Shown: positions 10,051 through 19,550, counted from the first letter of the stretch. The stretch is 60,814 nucleotides of DNA from Kocuria marina (GCF_000786655.1 NZ_JROM01000062.1:1-60814), one strand, 5' to 3'. Program-made: numbers and translations. The notes: generated from the sequence alone by a model not told the origin.

Positions 10051-11028
10051 GTGCTCAAGACCGCCCTGCGCCCCCGCTCCCTGGCTTCCCTGGCGGTCGC
10101 GCTGCTCGTGGCGGCACTGTTCGTGGTGCTGAGCATGTGGCAGTTGAACGCTTCCCTGCAGTCCTCCACCGTGGTGGATCCCGCCAAGGACCGGGTCTCG
10201 GCCCTGCGGGACGTCGTCTCCCCGGGGGAGGCCACGACCGCCCAGCAAGCCGATCACGTGGTGTCCGCGGTCGGGCGCTACGTCCCCGACTCCACGGTGC
10301 TGGTCCCGGGACGGTTGCAGGACGGCAACCCCGGCTACTGGGTGGTCACCCAACTCGCGATCCCCGATTCGCAACAGCGCTGGGACGCCGCCGATTCCGA
10401 CGTCTCGATCGCGGTGGCCCGCGGCTGGGTGGCCTCCGCCGACCGGGTGCCGCGAGCGCCGTCGGGCGAGATCCGGGTGATCGGCAGACTCCTGCCCACG
10501 GACTCCCCGCTGCCGAGCGAGAACGTGCCGGCCGGGCAGGTCGCGTCCGTGGCTTCCGCGCAGCTGAGCAACCTGTGGGACGCGCCCCTGTACTCGGGCT
10601 TCGTGGCCGCGTTCGCGGAGAACCCCGCGGCGGAACCGGCGCCCGTGACCCGAGAGGGTACGCTCGCGGCGTCGGCCGGGCTCATGGGGGAGGGGCTCGA
10701 ACCCCTGCAGATCCAGCAGCAACCCGCGGACACCTCCGTGCACGCCCTGAACCTGTTCTACGCGATCGAGTGGGTCGTGTTCGCGGGCTTCGCGTTCTTC
10801 ATGTGGTGGCGTTTCGTGCGGGACGACTACCTGCGCCGGCAGGACCCCGAGAAGTACTTCTACTTCGACGGCGACTACTTCTGGGACGAGGCCGAGCAGT
10901 CCTACTACTACTGGGACGCCCAGGACCAGTGCTACTACTACTTCGACGACCAACCCGCGGTGCGCACGGAATCGCGCACCTCGCCCACGAGTTCCACCCC
11001 GCGATCCCACGGAGCCAGTCATGAGTGA
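10051..11028 (+). CDS. SURF1-family cytochrome oxidase assembly protein
   Basis: 325 residues. Two membrane helices, near residues 12-31 (LAVALLVAALFVVLSMWQL) and 236-252 (VVFAGFAFFMWWRFV), flank a large outside domain with GRYVPDSTVLVPGRL and VARGWV, the SURF1 pattern. SURF1 helps insert heme a into cytochrome oxidase. Odd feature: after helix 2 there is a cytosolic tail of about 70 residues rich in Tyr, Phe and Asp with a repeated Y-Y-Y-(W/F)-D theme (KYFYFDGDYFWD, SYYYWD, CYYYFDD). The gene overlaps the next one by 8 bases, so the two are translationally coupled. Confidence 0.88.
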   Translation: MLKTALRPRSLASLAVALLVAALFVVLSMWQLNASLQSSTVVDPAKDRVSALRDVVSPGEATTAQQADHVVSAVGRYVPDSTVLVPGRLQDGNPGYWVVTQLAIPDSQQRWDAADSDVSIAVARGWVASADRVPRAPSGEIRVIGRLLPTDSPLPSENVPAGQVASVASAQLSNLWDAPLYSGFVAAFAENPAAEPAPVTREGTLAASAGLMGEGLEPLQIQQQPADTSVHALNLFYAIEWVVFAGFAFFMWWRFVRDDYLRRQDPEKYFYFDGDYFWDEAEQSYYYWDAQDQCYYYFDDQPAVRTESRTSPTSSTPRSHGASHE

Positions 11029-11614
11029 TCACACGCCGCAACCCGATTCCCAGCCCCGCCCGGTGCGCCGCACCGACGGCGTGCGGGTCACCGCGCCCGA
11101 GGACGCGAGCCCCGAGCGCGCGACCGTCCCGGACAGCGTGCGCGCCAAGGCCGCCGCGCTGAAACCACGACGGCGTTTCGGCGGCACCGAGGCACAGATC
11201 CGCGGCGCGCTGACCTTCTACAAGGTGTGCGCGTGGATCTCGGGTACGTTCCTGCTGCTGCTCGTCGCGGAGATGATCACCCGCTACGGCTTCGGCTACG
11301 ACCTGATCGCGGGCGGCACGGACAAGGCGACGGGCCAGAGTGTGGCCCTGGGCTGGCAGGACCTCGAGCTCGAGAACCTGGCCGGGGGCGTGAACATCTC
11401 CACGTGGATCCTGATCATCCACGGCTGGTTCTACGTGATCTACCTGCTCTCGTGCCTGCGCGTGTGGTCCCTCATGCGCTGGCCGTTCGCGCAGCTGGTC
11501 GTGATGGCCCTGGGCGGTGTGGTGCCGTTCCTCTCGTTCATCGTGGAACGCAAGATCCACCGCTCCACGGAGGCCGAGCTCGTGGCCAATCCGCGCGCCG
11601 CCCGGCGCTACTGA
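11021..11614 (+). CDS. DUF3817-type integral membrane protein
   Basis: 197 residues. An acidic/Pro leader of about 65 residues precedes a three- to four-helix membrane domain (FYKVCAWISGTFLLLLVAEMI, WILIIHGWFYVIYLLSCLRVW, AQLVVMALGGVVPFLSFIVERK). The pattern GTFLLLL, HGW and PFLSFIVER is that of DUF3817, function unknown. In this lineage it often sits between SURF1 and guaA. It starts 8 bases inside the SURF1 gene, which suggests a joint role in the membrane, possibly respiration. Confidence 0.85.
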   Translation: MSDHTPQPDSQPRPVRRTDGVRVTAPEDASPERATVPDSVRAKAAALKPRRRFGGTEAQIRGALTFYKVCAWISGTFLLLLVAEMITRYGFGYDLIAGGTDKATGQSVALGWQDLELENLAGGVNISTWILIIHGWFYVIYLLSCLRVWSLMRWPFAQLVVMALGGVVPFLSFIVERKIHRSTEAELVANPRAARRY

Positions 11615-11643
11615 GACCGGGCCAGGGTGTCCGAGCGGTGTTC

Positions 11644-11649
11644 TAGACT
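11644..11649 (+). promoter_or_regulatory. -10 box TAGACT of guaA
   Basis: TAGACT ends 7 bases before GTG 11657; no Shine-Dalgarno sequence is present in between, so guaA is probably leaderless. Confidence 0.55.
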
Positions 11650-11656
11650 TGTCCGC

Positions 11657-13255
11657 GTGAGTGAATCCCCTGACAACCTGAGCGAACTGGAGCAACGTCC
11701 GGTACTCGTGGTCGACTACGGCGCGCAGTACGCGCAGCTGATCGCCCGCCGGGTACGCGAGGCGAACGTCTACTCCGAGATCGTCCCGCACACCTGGTCC
11801 ACCGAGAAGATCCTGCAGCGCAACCCCGCCGCCCTGATCCTCTCCGGCGGCCCGGCGTCCGTGTACGCGCCCGGCGCGCCGCAGCGGGACGCCGAACTGT
11901 TCGAGGCCGGCGTGCCCGTGCTGGGGATCTGCTACGGCTTCCAGGTCATGGCCAACGCCCTGGGCGGGACCGTGGAGCGCACGGGTGTGCGCGAGTACGG
12001 GGCCACCGCCGCCTCGACCTCCGGGGACGGCGTGGGCACCATCCTGGACGGCACCCCGGACGTGCAGACCGTGTGGATGAGCCACGGTGACTCGGTCACC
12101 GCCGCGCCCGAGGGTTTCACGACCCTGGCCACCACGGAGGGCGTCCCGGTGGCGGCCTTCGAGAACCGCGAGCGCAAGCTCTACGGCGTGCAGTGGCACC
12201 CCGAGGTCAAGCACTCCGCGTACGGGCAGAAGATCCTGGAGAACTTCCTCTTCGAAGGGGCCCAGCTCACGCCCACGTGGTCTACGGGCAACATCATCGA
12301 GGAGCAGGTGGCCGCGATCCGCGCCCAGGTGGGTGACGGCAAGGCCCTGTGCGGCCTCTCCGGCGGTGTGGACTCCGCGGTGGCCGCAGCCCTCGTGCAG
12401 CGCGCGATCGGGGACCGTCTCACGTGCGTGCTGGTGGATCACGGTCTGATGCGCCAGGACGAGGTCGCACAGGTCGAGAAGGACTACGTGGCCGCCACGG
12501 GCATCAAGCTCCACGTGGCCCGCGAGCAGGACCGCTTCCTCGCCGCACTCAAGGGCGTCACCGACCCCGAGACCAAGCGCAAGAACATCGGCCGGGAATT
12601 CATCCGCGCGTTCGAGGCCGCCGAGCAGAAGGTGCTCAGCGACGAGGCCCAGGACGGCCAGCCCGTCCGGTTCCTCGTGCAGGGCACGCTGTACCCGGAC
12701 GTCGTGGAATCCGGCGGCGGTGAGGGTGCCGCCAACATCAAGAGCCATCACAACGTGGGCGGGCTGCCCGAGGACCTGCAGTTCGAACTCGTGGAACCGC
12801 TGCGCGCCCTGTTCAAGGACGAGGTCCGCGCGGTGGGCCGTGAACTGGGTCTGCCCGAGAACATCGTGGGCCGCCAGCCCTTCCCGGGCCCTGGTCTGGG
12901 GATCCGGATCATCGGAGAGGTCACCGAGGAGCGCCTGGACATCCTGCGCCGCGCGGACGCGATCGCCCGCGAGGAGCTCACGCGCGCCGGTCTCGACGAC
13001 GACGTGTGGCAGATGCCCGTGGTGCTGCTCGCGGACGTGCACTCGGTGGGGGTCCAGGGGGACGGTCGCACGTACGGCCACCCCGTGGTGCTGCGCCCGG
13101 TCAGCTCCGAGGACGCCATGACCGCCGACTGGTCCCGCTTGCCCTCCGAGCTGCTCGCCCGGATGTCCAACCGCATCACCAACGAGGTCGAGGAGATCAA
13201 CCGGGTGGTCCTGGACATCACGTCCAAGCCCCCGGGAACCATCGAGTGGGAGTGA
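11657..13255 (+). CDS. guaA: GMP synthase (glutamine-hydrolysing)
   Basis: 532 residues. Converts XMP to GMP with ATP and glutamine. N-terminal class I amidotransferase with nucleophile Cys in [12 protein letters not shown] and the His/Glu pair in [14 protein letters not shown] pyrophosphatase P-loop [17 protein letters not shown]-terminal dimerisation domain ending PPGTIEWE, complete. Start GTG 11657 is chosen because it follows the -10 box by 7 bases; the in-frame GTG 11627 lies upstream of that promoter. It closes the guaB block. Confidence 0.98.
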   Translation: MSESPDNLSELEQRPVLVVDYGAQYAQLIARRVREANVYSEIVPHTWSTEKILQRNPAALILSGGPASVYAPGAPQRDAELFEAGVPVLGICYGFQVMANALGGTVERTGVREYGATAASTSGDGVGTILDGTPDVQTVWMSHGDSVTAAPEGFTTLATTEGVPVAAFENRERKLYGVQWHPEVKHSAYGQKILENFLFEGAQLTPTWSTGNIIEEQVAAIRAQVGDGKALCGLSGGVDSAVAAALVQRAIGDRLTCVLVDHGLMRQDEVAQVEKDYVAATGIKLHVAREQDRFLAALKGVTDPETKRKNIGREFIRAFEAAEQKVLSDEAQDGQPVRFLVQGTLYPDVVESGGGEGAANIKSHHNVGGLPEDLQFELVEPLRALFKDEVRAVGRELGLPENIVGRQPFPGPGLGIRIIGEVTEERLDILRRADAIAREELTRAGLDDDVWQMPVVLLADVHSVGVQGDGRTYGHPVVLRPVSSEDAMTADWSRLPSELLARMSNRITNEVEEINRVVLDITSKPPGTIEWE

Positions 13256-13288
13256 ACCCCACCGCGTAGAGAGCCATCGTCAGTTGCG

Positions 13289-13334
13289 GTGCGCCGGTCC
13301 GCCCCATCCCCCCGTGGTGAGCAGACCGGCGCAC
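13289..13334 (+). terminator. Inverted repeat after guaA
   Basis: Perfect 11-base arms GTGCGCCGGTC (13289-13299) and GACCGGCGCAC (13324-13334) with a 24-base loop. It lies in the 96-base guaA-helicase gap and stops 17 bases before the helicase start, so it could end guaA or hold back the next gene. Confidence 0.4.
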
Positions 13335-13351
13335 TCGTGAGTAGGAGCACC

Positions 13352-16300
13352 ATGTCGACACCCGCCCCGGACCGTTCCCGACCAACCCCCCAGGACACGG
13401 GCGCCACGGGCGAGCGCGAACACCCCCGCGTGTCCCTGCGTTCCTGGACCCAGCAGATGGACGCCTACACGGGCCCGGACACCCTGCTGGACTTCAACCA
13501 GGTGGACAACGTCTGCATCGATCTCACCGAGGCCAACTCCTCGGGGCAGGCGCAGTTGCTCATGGGCCGTCCTACCCGGCTGTCCACGATGATCCACCAG
13601 GACAGCCCCGCGTACGAGCGCGCCGTGCGCTCGGCCCGGGCGCTGCGCACCAAGGTCCACGAGCTGTCGGTGATGCACGGTCTGGACGCCTCCTACCTGG
13701 CCGCGGGCACGGCGTCGTGGCTCGCGGATCCCGTGGCGGACGGGTTGCGCCGGTTCATCGCCCCGGTCCTACTCGCCCCGGTCACGGTTAAGCTGCGCCC
13801 GGACCACAAGGACTTCGAACTGCACATCGTGGGTCCCGCCCACCTCAACCCGGCACTCGTGCGCCGGTTGCGCGAGGACCACGGCGTGGAACTGGCCACG
13901 GCGGAGATGTCCCGGCTCGCGTACGGCACCCGCAAGCTGGACCCGGCGCCCGTACTGGAGACCCTGCGTCAGCTCGCGGCCCACGTCCCGGGCATGCACG
14001 TGGAACACCAGTTGCTGGTCTCCACGTTCGCGGACCTGCATGAGCGTCCCGCGGACGAGCACGTGGTCGCACACACCCAGCTGATCGAGGATCTGGCCCG
14101 GCTCAAGAACCCCGAGGTCGGCAAACTGCCCGTCGTGCGCCCCCTGACCGATCGGGCACCCGGTCTCGACGAGCGGGACCCCGCCCACGAGTTGCTGCTC
14201 ACTGACCTGGACGCCAATCAGCAGGAGATCGTGGACCTCGCCGAACAGGGTGAGAGCTTCGTGGTCGCCACACCCGTGGGCACCGCCGCGGTGGACACCG
14301 TGGTCTCCACGGTCGGCGCGCTCGTGCACCGCGGCCGCAGCGTCCTGGTGCTCGGCGAGTCCCGCACCACGCTCGCCGCGTTCAACCGCGCGTGGAACCG
14401 CACCGGCCTGGACTCGCTCGTCCTGCCGCTGGGCTCCCACCTGAGCCCGGACGACGTCGCCGAGCGGCTCGTGCGCGCCGTCGCCCGCAACGAACGCGCC
14501 GAGCAGCCGCAGCTCGAACAGCACCTGGACGCCCTGCAGCGCAGCCGCGAACAGTTGCGCGTGCACGAGGAATCCCTGCACGCACTGCGCCCCCGCTGGC
14601 AGGCCTCGCCCTACGAGGCCATGCAGGCGCTCGCGGAACTGACCGCGCGCACCCCCGGACCGCAGACCGCGGTGCGGTTCCGCCGTTCCGTGCTGGACGC
14701 CGTGTCCCACCGCAGCGAGGTGCAGCGTCAGCTCCAGCGCGCCGCGACCCTCGGCGCGTTCGACGCCGCGACGCTCGCGAGCCCGTGGCACGGTGCGCGG
14801 CTCGTCAACGATGACGAGGCCCGCGAGGCCCACGACCTCGCCAAGTCCCTGCTGCTCGAACTGACCACCCTCAAGACGGCCATGCGCAACGTCCTGGGGG
14901 TCTCGGGGCTGCGCGTGGGCTCGACCATCGGCGAATGGGAGCAACAGCTCGAACTCGTGATCGAGGTCGGGGAGTCGCTCGAGTACCTCACGCCGGACAT
15001 CTACGACCGGCCCGTGACGGACCTGATCGCCGCGACGGCCTCCGCGTCCTGGCGGCGGGACCACGAGATCGAGCTGAGCGGGCTGCAGCGCTCCCGCCTG
15101 CGCAAGGCCGCCAAGGAATACATCCGACCCGGCGTCCACCTCTCGGACCTGCACTCGGCGCTCGTGAAGGTGCAGTCCGAACGGGACAGGTGGCGCCAGT
15201 GGGCCACCACGCTCGAACAGCCCGCCGTGTCGGACCGCGCAGGGGAGACCCTGCAGATCCATCGCCGGTTCCGCGAGGACCTCGAGGGGCTCGCGATCGC
15301 GCTCGAGGGCTCGCGCACCGCCGCGCGCCTGGAGACGGCCGGGGTGGACGAGCTGCAGGAGATCCTGGACGAACTGATCAACGACGAGGCCCACCTCGCG
15401 ACCCTGCCCGAACGCACCGTGTTGCTCGACGACCTGCGGGCGCGCGGGCTGGGGGATTTCCTGCAGGACCTCGAGACCCGCGCGGTACCCGCCGAACGCG
15501 TGGGCGAGGAACTCGACCTCGCGTGGTGGCAGTCCGTGCTCGAGGCCATGATCAGCGGTGACGACTTCGTGGCCATGCCGGACGGTTCCGAGCTGCGCCG
15601 CACGGAATCCGTGTTCCGCCGCGCCGATTCCGCCCACATCGCGGCCGCACCGGCGCGACTCGAGTACGCCCTGGCCGAGCGCTGGGCGCGGGACACCAAG
15701 CGCAACCCCAGGGAGGCCCACGCGCTGCGGGACATGCTGCGCAGCGGTCACGTGCGCACCGAGGAGCTGGACCGGGTCCAGCACCTCACGCCGTCGCTCG
15801 TGCCCGTGTGGACCGCGAGTCCGCTCGTGCTCACCGCCACGCTGGGGGAGGAGCAGTCCGTGGACACCGTGGTGGTCCTGGACGCCGAGTCCACCCCGCT
15901 CGCGGCCACGCTGCCCGCGATCGTGCGGGCGGATCAGGTGATCGCGTTCGGTGACCGCAACGCCGCGGGTCCCCAGCCCTTCACGGTGGCCCCGCACGTC
16001 GCGGCCCGGGACACTCCGCAGCCCGTCGCGGAGATCGACTCGGCCTACGATGCGCTGACCCGCGTGGTGGACTCCCGGTCCCTAACCTCGGTGCGCCGGC
16101 CCATGGACCCCCGGTTGTTCGACTACCTCAATGACGCGTTCTACGACGGCGCCCTGACCCGCGTGCCGCAGGCGTCGGAACTGACGAGCGTGAGCACGGG
16201 GATGTCCGCCGAGTACGTCGTGGACGGCGTGGGCGTGCTCACCGCGGGCAGCGAGGGGGTGCAGGCACCCACCGCGGAGGTCCACCGCACCGTGGACCTG

Positions 16301-17188
16301 GTCTTCGCCCACGCCGAGCGGCATCCCGAGCGGTCCCTGGCCGTGGTCACCGCAAGCGCGATGCATGCCGCCCGCGTGGCCCAGGCCGTGCAACGTCGAC
16401 TGCGGGAGACCGGTGAGTCCGCCGAGTTCTTCGCCCCGGGGCGCGAGTCCTTCCGCGTGGTCGAGCTGCACCGGGCCGCCGGGATCGAGCGGGACACCGT
16501 GATCTTCTCGCTGGGCTTCGGGCGCACCACGTCCGGGCGCAGCACACCGCAGCTGGGGGCGCTGTCCGAGCGGGACGGGCGCCAGGCGTTCGTGCGGGGC
16601 ATGACGCGATCGCGGCGGCACACGCACATCGTCACGTCCATCCACCCCAAGGACACCGAACCGCGGCGGTTGCAGAACGGTGCCAAGGACATGTACCACA
16701 TGCTCGAGATCCTCTTCGGGGAGGACACCACGTCCGAGCGCGCGGTGGCTCCCGCCGAGGACACCGACGCCGCCCCGGACGCCCTGGTCGCGGACCTCGC
16801 CCGCCGGTTGCGTGGCGCCGGAGCCACCGTGCACACCGGGTACGCCCACGTGATCGACATGGCCGCGTACGCGGAGACCGAGTCCCTCTCCGCGGGGGCG
16901 GTCACCCAGCGCGCGGCCACGGGTGAGCCCGTGCGCATCCCGGTGGCCCTGCGGTCCGACGGTTCCGAGCGCAGCCGCGCACTGAGCGTGCGCGAGCGCT
17001 CGCGGCTCATTCCGCAGCAGCTCGAACGCGCGGGGTGGAACTACGTGAGCCTGTGGTCCGTGGAGGTCTTCACGGATCCGCAGACCGTGGCGGGGCTCGT
17101 CCAGCGGTACCTGGGCCTGAGCGCCGCCGATGCGGGGCCCCGCACCGAGGCCGCCGCGCAGCGGGCGGGCGGTGCGCGTGCCGAGTGA
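13352..17188 (+). CDS. Giant helicase-like ATPase with degenerate P-loop and C-terminal nuclease-like domain
   Basis: 1278 residues from ATG 13352 (TAGGAG site just upstream). It resembles superfamily-1 DNA2/NAM7-like helicases in layout: an N-terminal region, a Walker A position near residue 303 reading ATPVGTAAVDT, a coiled, Arg/Glu-rich middle, a Walker B position near 839 reading VVVLDAEST, and motifs V/VI near 1050-1095 (VVELHRAAGIERDTVIFS, GMTRSRRHTHIVTS). The normal GxxGxGKT is not present: the lysine is missing. The end (RERSRLIPQQLERAGWNYVSLWSVEVFTDP) resembles the restriction-endonuclease-fold domain that ends many large helicases, but its catalytic residues are not evident. Relatives occur across Arthrobacter-like genomes. 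I infer a nucleic-acid-binding protein that may have lost ATPase activity. Confidence 0.75.
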   Translation: MSTPAPDRSRPTPQDTGATGEREHPRVSLRSWTQQMDAYTGPDTLLDFNQVDNVCIDLTEANSSGQAQLLMGRPTRLSTMIHQDSPAYERAVRSARALRTKVHELSVMHGLDASYLAAGTASWLADPVADGLRRFIAPVLLAPVTVKLRPDHKDFELHIVGPAHLNPALVRRLREDHGVELATAEMSRLAYGTRKLDPAPVLETLRQLAAHVPGMHVEHQLLVSTFADLHERPADEHVVAHTQLIEDLARLKNPEVGKLPVVRPLTDRAPGLDERDPAHELLLTDLDANQQEIVDLAEQGESFVVATPVGTAAVDTVVSTVGALVHRGRSVLVLGESRTTLAAFNRAWNRTGLDSLVLPLGSHLSPDDVAERLVRAVARNERAEQPQLEQHLDALQRSREQLRVHEESLHALRPRWQASPYEAMQALAELTARTPGPQTAVRFRRSVLDAVSHRSEVQRQLQRAATLGAFDAATLASPWHGARLVNDDEAREAHDLAKSLLLELTTLKTAMRNVLGVSGLRVGSTIGEWEQQLELVIEVGESLEYLTPDIYDRPVTDLIAATASASWRRDHEIELSGLQRSRLRKAAKEYIRPGVHLSDLHSALVKVQSERDRWRQWATTLEQPAVSDRAGETLQIHRRFREDLEGLAIALEGSRTAARLETAGVDELQEILDELINDEAHLATLPERTVLLDDLRARGLGDFLQDLETRAVPAERVGEELDLAWWQSVLEAMISGDDFVAMPDGSELRRTESVFRRADSAHIAAAPARLEYALAERWARDTKRNPREAHALRDMLRSGHVRTEELDRVQHLTPSLVPVWTASPLVLTATLGEEQSVDTVVVLDAESTPLAATLPAIVRADQVIAFGDRNAAGPQPFTVAPHVAARDTPQPVAEIDSAYDALTRVVDSRSLTSVRRPMDPRLFDYLNDAFYDGALTRVPQASELTSVSTGMSAEYVVDGVGVLTAGSEGVQAPTAEVHRTVDLVFAHAERHPERSLAVVTASAMHAARVAQAVQRRLRETGESAEFFAPGRESFRVVELHRAAGIERDTVIFSLGFGRTTSGRSTPQLGALSERDGRQAFVRGMTRSRRHTHIVTSIHPKDTEPRRLQNGAKDMYHMLEILFGEDTTSERAVAPAEDTDAAPDALVADLARRLRGAGATVHTGYAHVIDMAAYAETESLSAGAVTQRAATGEPVRIPVALRSDGSERSRALSVRERSRLIPQQLERAGWNYVSLWSVEVFTDPQTVAGLVQRYLGLSAADAGPRTEAAAQRAGGARAE

Positions 17189-17549
17189 CGGCGCGGGCGC
17201 CCAGGACGGGCGCGCGCGGGACGGCGCGGCGTCGGAGGAGCTCGCGCCGGACCCTGCGCACGACCCAGGGTCCACGGGTGACGCAAGTGCCCGGGGCGCA
17301 GCGGTCACCCCGTCCGAGGTGAGCGCGCCGGACCCCACGGCCGCCGGACGGTTCGGGGGACGACGACGCCGCGGCCACCGCCGCGCGACGGGCGGGACCG
17401 CGCCGGACGCGGAGCGCGCCCTGCGCGCCGATGAGTGGGGAGCGGGTCCCGAAGCGCTGGGTTCGGACGCCCCGGATCCCCGGGAGGCGGTCGCGGAGAG
17501 CGGCCACGCGCAGTGGTTGAAGCAGCAGCGCCCACCCCACTGGGGTTGA
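17172..17549 (+). CDS. Small disordered protein ending in QRPPHW motif
   Basis: 125 residues from GTG 17172 (GTG 17178 also possible), overlapping the end of the helicase-like gene by 17 bases, so probably translationally coupled to it. Almost entirely low-complexity (Ala, Gly, Pro, Asp, Arg) apart from the C-terminal WLKQQRPPHWG. I recall this ending in small proteins next to the same helicase in relatives, so the short motif may be the working part, perhaps a binding peptide. Function unknown. Confidence 0.6.
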   Translation: MRVPSDGAGAQDGRARDGAASEELAPDPAHDPGSTGDASARGAAVTPSEVSAPDPTAAGRFGGRRRRGHRRATGGTAPDAERALRADEWGAGPEALGSDAPDPREAVAESGHAQWLKQQRPPHWG

Positions 17550-17571
17550 ACCGCCCACCGCCCGCACCCTG

Positions 17572-18246
17572 TCACGATGACACCAGGACCAGGGACACCC
17601 GACCCGTTCCGTCGAGCGTGGCCAGTTCCGCGGCGATCTGACGTGACGCCGCCAGGACCACGAGGCCGGCGTCCCCGTCGGTGCCCCCGGCGGAGAGCAG
17701 GGACGAGGTGTCGGGGGAGTGGGCGGTCGCGGCCCACAACACGGTCACGGACTCGGCCACGGTGCGGCCACGACCGTTCGAGGCATCGTCGGTGTGGTGC
17801 ACGACGTCCACCACGTCACCCGGCCGGACGTGGCGCAGCACCGCGGGATCACTCACGCGCACCGTGGCGGCGGTGGTCCCCTCGGGCTGACCCGTGAGCA
17901 CCCCGGGACCCAGCACCGTGGAGGGTGTCACGGGTTGACCCACGGTCAGGGCGATCGTGGTGGTCTGTCCCGCGGCGTCGTCGGGGGTGGTGAAGGCTGA
18001 CGCGGGGGTGAGGGCGGACGGGAATTCGGCGATCGTGAGGTCACCGGCAGCGAGCGTCCGACCCGCCGGGATCTCCCGGGCCGCCGTGACCACGGGCGTG
18101 GTCTGCGCGCTGGGCGGCGCAAGTCGCAGGATCACGAGTGTCAGGGCCAGGGCGCACAGCGCGGCGGCCACGAGCCGGTGGCGGCGGCGCACGGCGGTGC
18201 GGAGGCGCAGGGCCAGGGGATAGTGCGGGCGGGATCGGGAGCGCAT
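17572..18246 (-). CDS. SAF-domain protein, CpaB/RcpC-like
   Basis: 224 residues. A short basic N-terminus, one membrane helix (about 23-43, RLVAAALCALALTLVIL), then a SAF domain (VVTAAREIPAGRTLAAGDLTI) and a C-terminal domain with LRHVRPGDVVDVVH. The plan matches the CpaB/RcpC family, periplasmic or outer-face proteins of Flp/tad pilus assembly. No other tad genes are in the window, so a pilus role is only inferred; free-standing SAF proteins occur in actinobacteria. The start is ATG 18246, 7 bases after a -10 box. It converges with the helicase operon. Confidence 0.75.
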   Translation of the reverse strand: MRSRSRPHYPLALRLRTAVRRRHRLVAAALCALALTLVILRLAPPSAQTTPVVTAAREIPAGRTLAAGDLTIAEFPSALTPASAFTTPDDAAGQTTTIALTVGQPVTPSTVLGPGVLTGQPEGTTAATVRVSDPAVLRHVRPGDVVDVVHHTDDASNGRGRTVAESVTVLWAATAHSPDTSSLLSAGGTDGDAGLVVLAASRQIAAELATLDGTGRVSLVLVSS

Positions 18247-18253
18247 ACCCGGG

Positions 18254-18259
18254 ACGCTA
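18254..18259 (-). promoter_or_regulatory. -10 box TAGCGT of the SAF-domain gene
   Basis: On the minus strand TAGCGT is followed by 7 bases and ATG 18246, the leaderless arrangement. Confidence 0.5.
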
Positions 18260-18344
18260 GGCGGGCGGCGTCGTCGGCCCGGTGCGGCGCGGTGGACCGG
18301 TGGAGAACGGGCGCGGTCTCAGCGCCGAGTACTCACGGTGCAGT

Positions 18345-18364
18345 GCGCTCGCCGCGGCGAGCGC
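18345..18364 (-). terminator. Perfect 20-base palindrome after the fmdB-like gene
   Basis: GCGCTCGCCGCGGCGAGCGC lies 8 bases after the FmdB-type stop, between two genes in the same direction. It is probably the terminator of the fmdB-like transcript. Confidence 0.5.
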
Positions 18365-18371
18365 CGTGGGT

Positions 18372-18725
18372 TCAGGACGCGGACGTCGACCCGCTCGTGG
18401 CGGACGCGGAGGACGAACTCGCACCGCTGCCGGAGGTGGCGGACGCGGCGCTCCCGGAGTCCTTGCTCGCGCCCTTGTCCGCGGCCGGGGTCTTCGCTGA
18501 ATCCCCGGAACCCGATGTTCCGGAGGAACCCTCGCTCGAGGAGGAATCCGAACGTGAATCGGTGCGGTAGAAACCGGAACCCTTGAACACCACGCCCACG
18601 GAGTTGAACTTCTTCCGCAACCGGCCGCCGCATTCCGGGCACACCGTCAGGGCGTCATCGGAGAAGGACTGGCGGATGTCGAAAGCGTGGCCGCAATCTT
18701 TGCAGGCATAGGCGTAAACGGGCAC
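18372..18725 (-). CDS. FmdB-family zinc ribbon protein
   Basis: 117 residues from GTG 18725 with GAAGGA 8 bases upstream. Residues 1-45 form the FmdB/CxxC_CxxC zinc ribbon (YACKDCGHAFDIRQSF, then VCPECGG), followed by the family signature KKFNSVGVVFKGSGFYRTD and a Ser/Ala-rich tail of about 60 residues. The family is a putative regulatory or zinc-binding protein without an agreed role. It lies next to the cyclo-ligase gene on the same strand with a 70-base gap, an association common in actinobacteria. Confidence 0.88.
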   Translation of the reverse strand: MPVYAYACKDCGHAFDIRQSFSDDALTVCPECGGRLRKKFNSVGVVFKGSGFYRTDSRSDSSSSEGSSGTSGSGDSAKTPAADKGASKDSGSAASATSGSGASSSSASATSGSTSAS

Positions 18726-18795
18726 GGGCGTGTTCCTTCGAGGGGTGAGGGTGGATTACCGACCTCACATCCTACTCGCCCGTCCGCAGCGGCGA

Positions 18796-19434
18796 TCATT
18801 GCGCGGCGGAACCCAACGACACGGTGCCCCGTTCCGTGAGGACGCTGCCGAGCACGGCGTCGTGCGCTTCGCGGGGGACGCTCCCCGCCGGCAACACCTC
18901 GTCCGCGTAGCAGCACGCCATGCTCACGAGCCGGTGCTGGGTCCCGGTCACCTTCGGCAGGAACCGGTCGTAGTACCCGCCGCCGAAGCCCAGGCGCACC
19001 CCGGCCTCGTCCACCGCGACCACGGGCACGAGCAGCACGCGCACCGCGGTGAACACCTCCGCCCCGTGGCGTTCCCCGGCCGGTTCGAGCAGCCCCGGCA
19101 GCGCACCCCGGACCAGGGGAGCGTCAGGGTGCCACTGCACCCAGCTCAGCTGCCGCAGGGGCTCGACCACGGGCAGCCACACCCGGTGCCCCCGCTGATG
19201 CGCCTGCGTGAGCGCGGGCAGCAGCGGCGGCTCGTCCGGCAGCGGCAGGAACGCGGCGAGGTCACCTGTCCCGGTCCCGGCGAGCACGCGCCCCAGGTGC
19301 TCCGCGAACCCCGTCTCCGCCCGGTGCCGTGCGGCCGCCCCACGACGACGACGCCGCGCCAGGATCCGCGCGCGCAACCGCGCCTTGTCCTCGGGCACCG
19401 GGGACGCGTGCGCGGGGGATGCCGTGTGCTCCAT
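18796..19434 (-). CDS. 5-formyltetrahydrofolate cyclo-ligase
   Basis: 212 residues from ATG 19434; ATG 19476 in the same frame would add 14 residues. It converts 5-formyl-THF to 5,10-methenyl-THF with ATP. The family signature is the ATP loop GFGGGYYDRFLPK near the C-terminus; the Arg-rich N-terminal helix (ARLRARILARRRRRG) is the usual first helix of the family. It is divergent from galU with about 120 bases between them. Confidence 0.92.
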   Translation of the reverse strand: MEHTASPAHASPVPEDKARLRARILARRRRRGAAARHRAETGFAEHLGRVLAGTGTGDLAAFLPLPDEPPLLPALTQAHQRGHRVWLPVVEPLRQLSWVQWHPDAPLVRGALPGLLEPAGERHGAEVFTAVRVLLVPVVAVDEAGVRLGFGGGYYDRFLPKVTGTQHRLVSMACCYADEVLPAGSVPREAHDAVLGSVLTERGTVSLGSAAQ

Positions 19435-19544
19435 GCGTCGTCGACCGCCCTTCCCTGTCCACCGTTGGGAGTACATTTCCCCAGAATTCTCGCATTCCAG
19501 GTATCACACGGGCGTTGGAACACGGGTGCTCATGTGCGGTCGTT

Positions 19545-19550
19545 TACCCT
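19545..19550 (+). promoter_or_regulatory. -10 box TACCCT of galU
   Basis: TACCCT ends 6 bases before ATG 19557. There is no room for a leader or ribosome site. Confidence 0.5.

Noticed and set aside
13769-15997. Long minus-strand open frame inside the helicase-like gene
   Set aside because: Composition is that of a GC-skew shadow; no ribosome site or recognisable motif, while the plus-strand gene is continuous.
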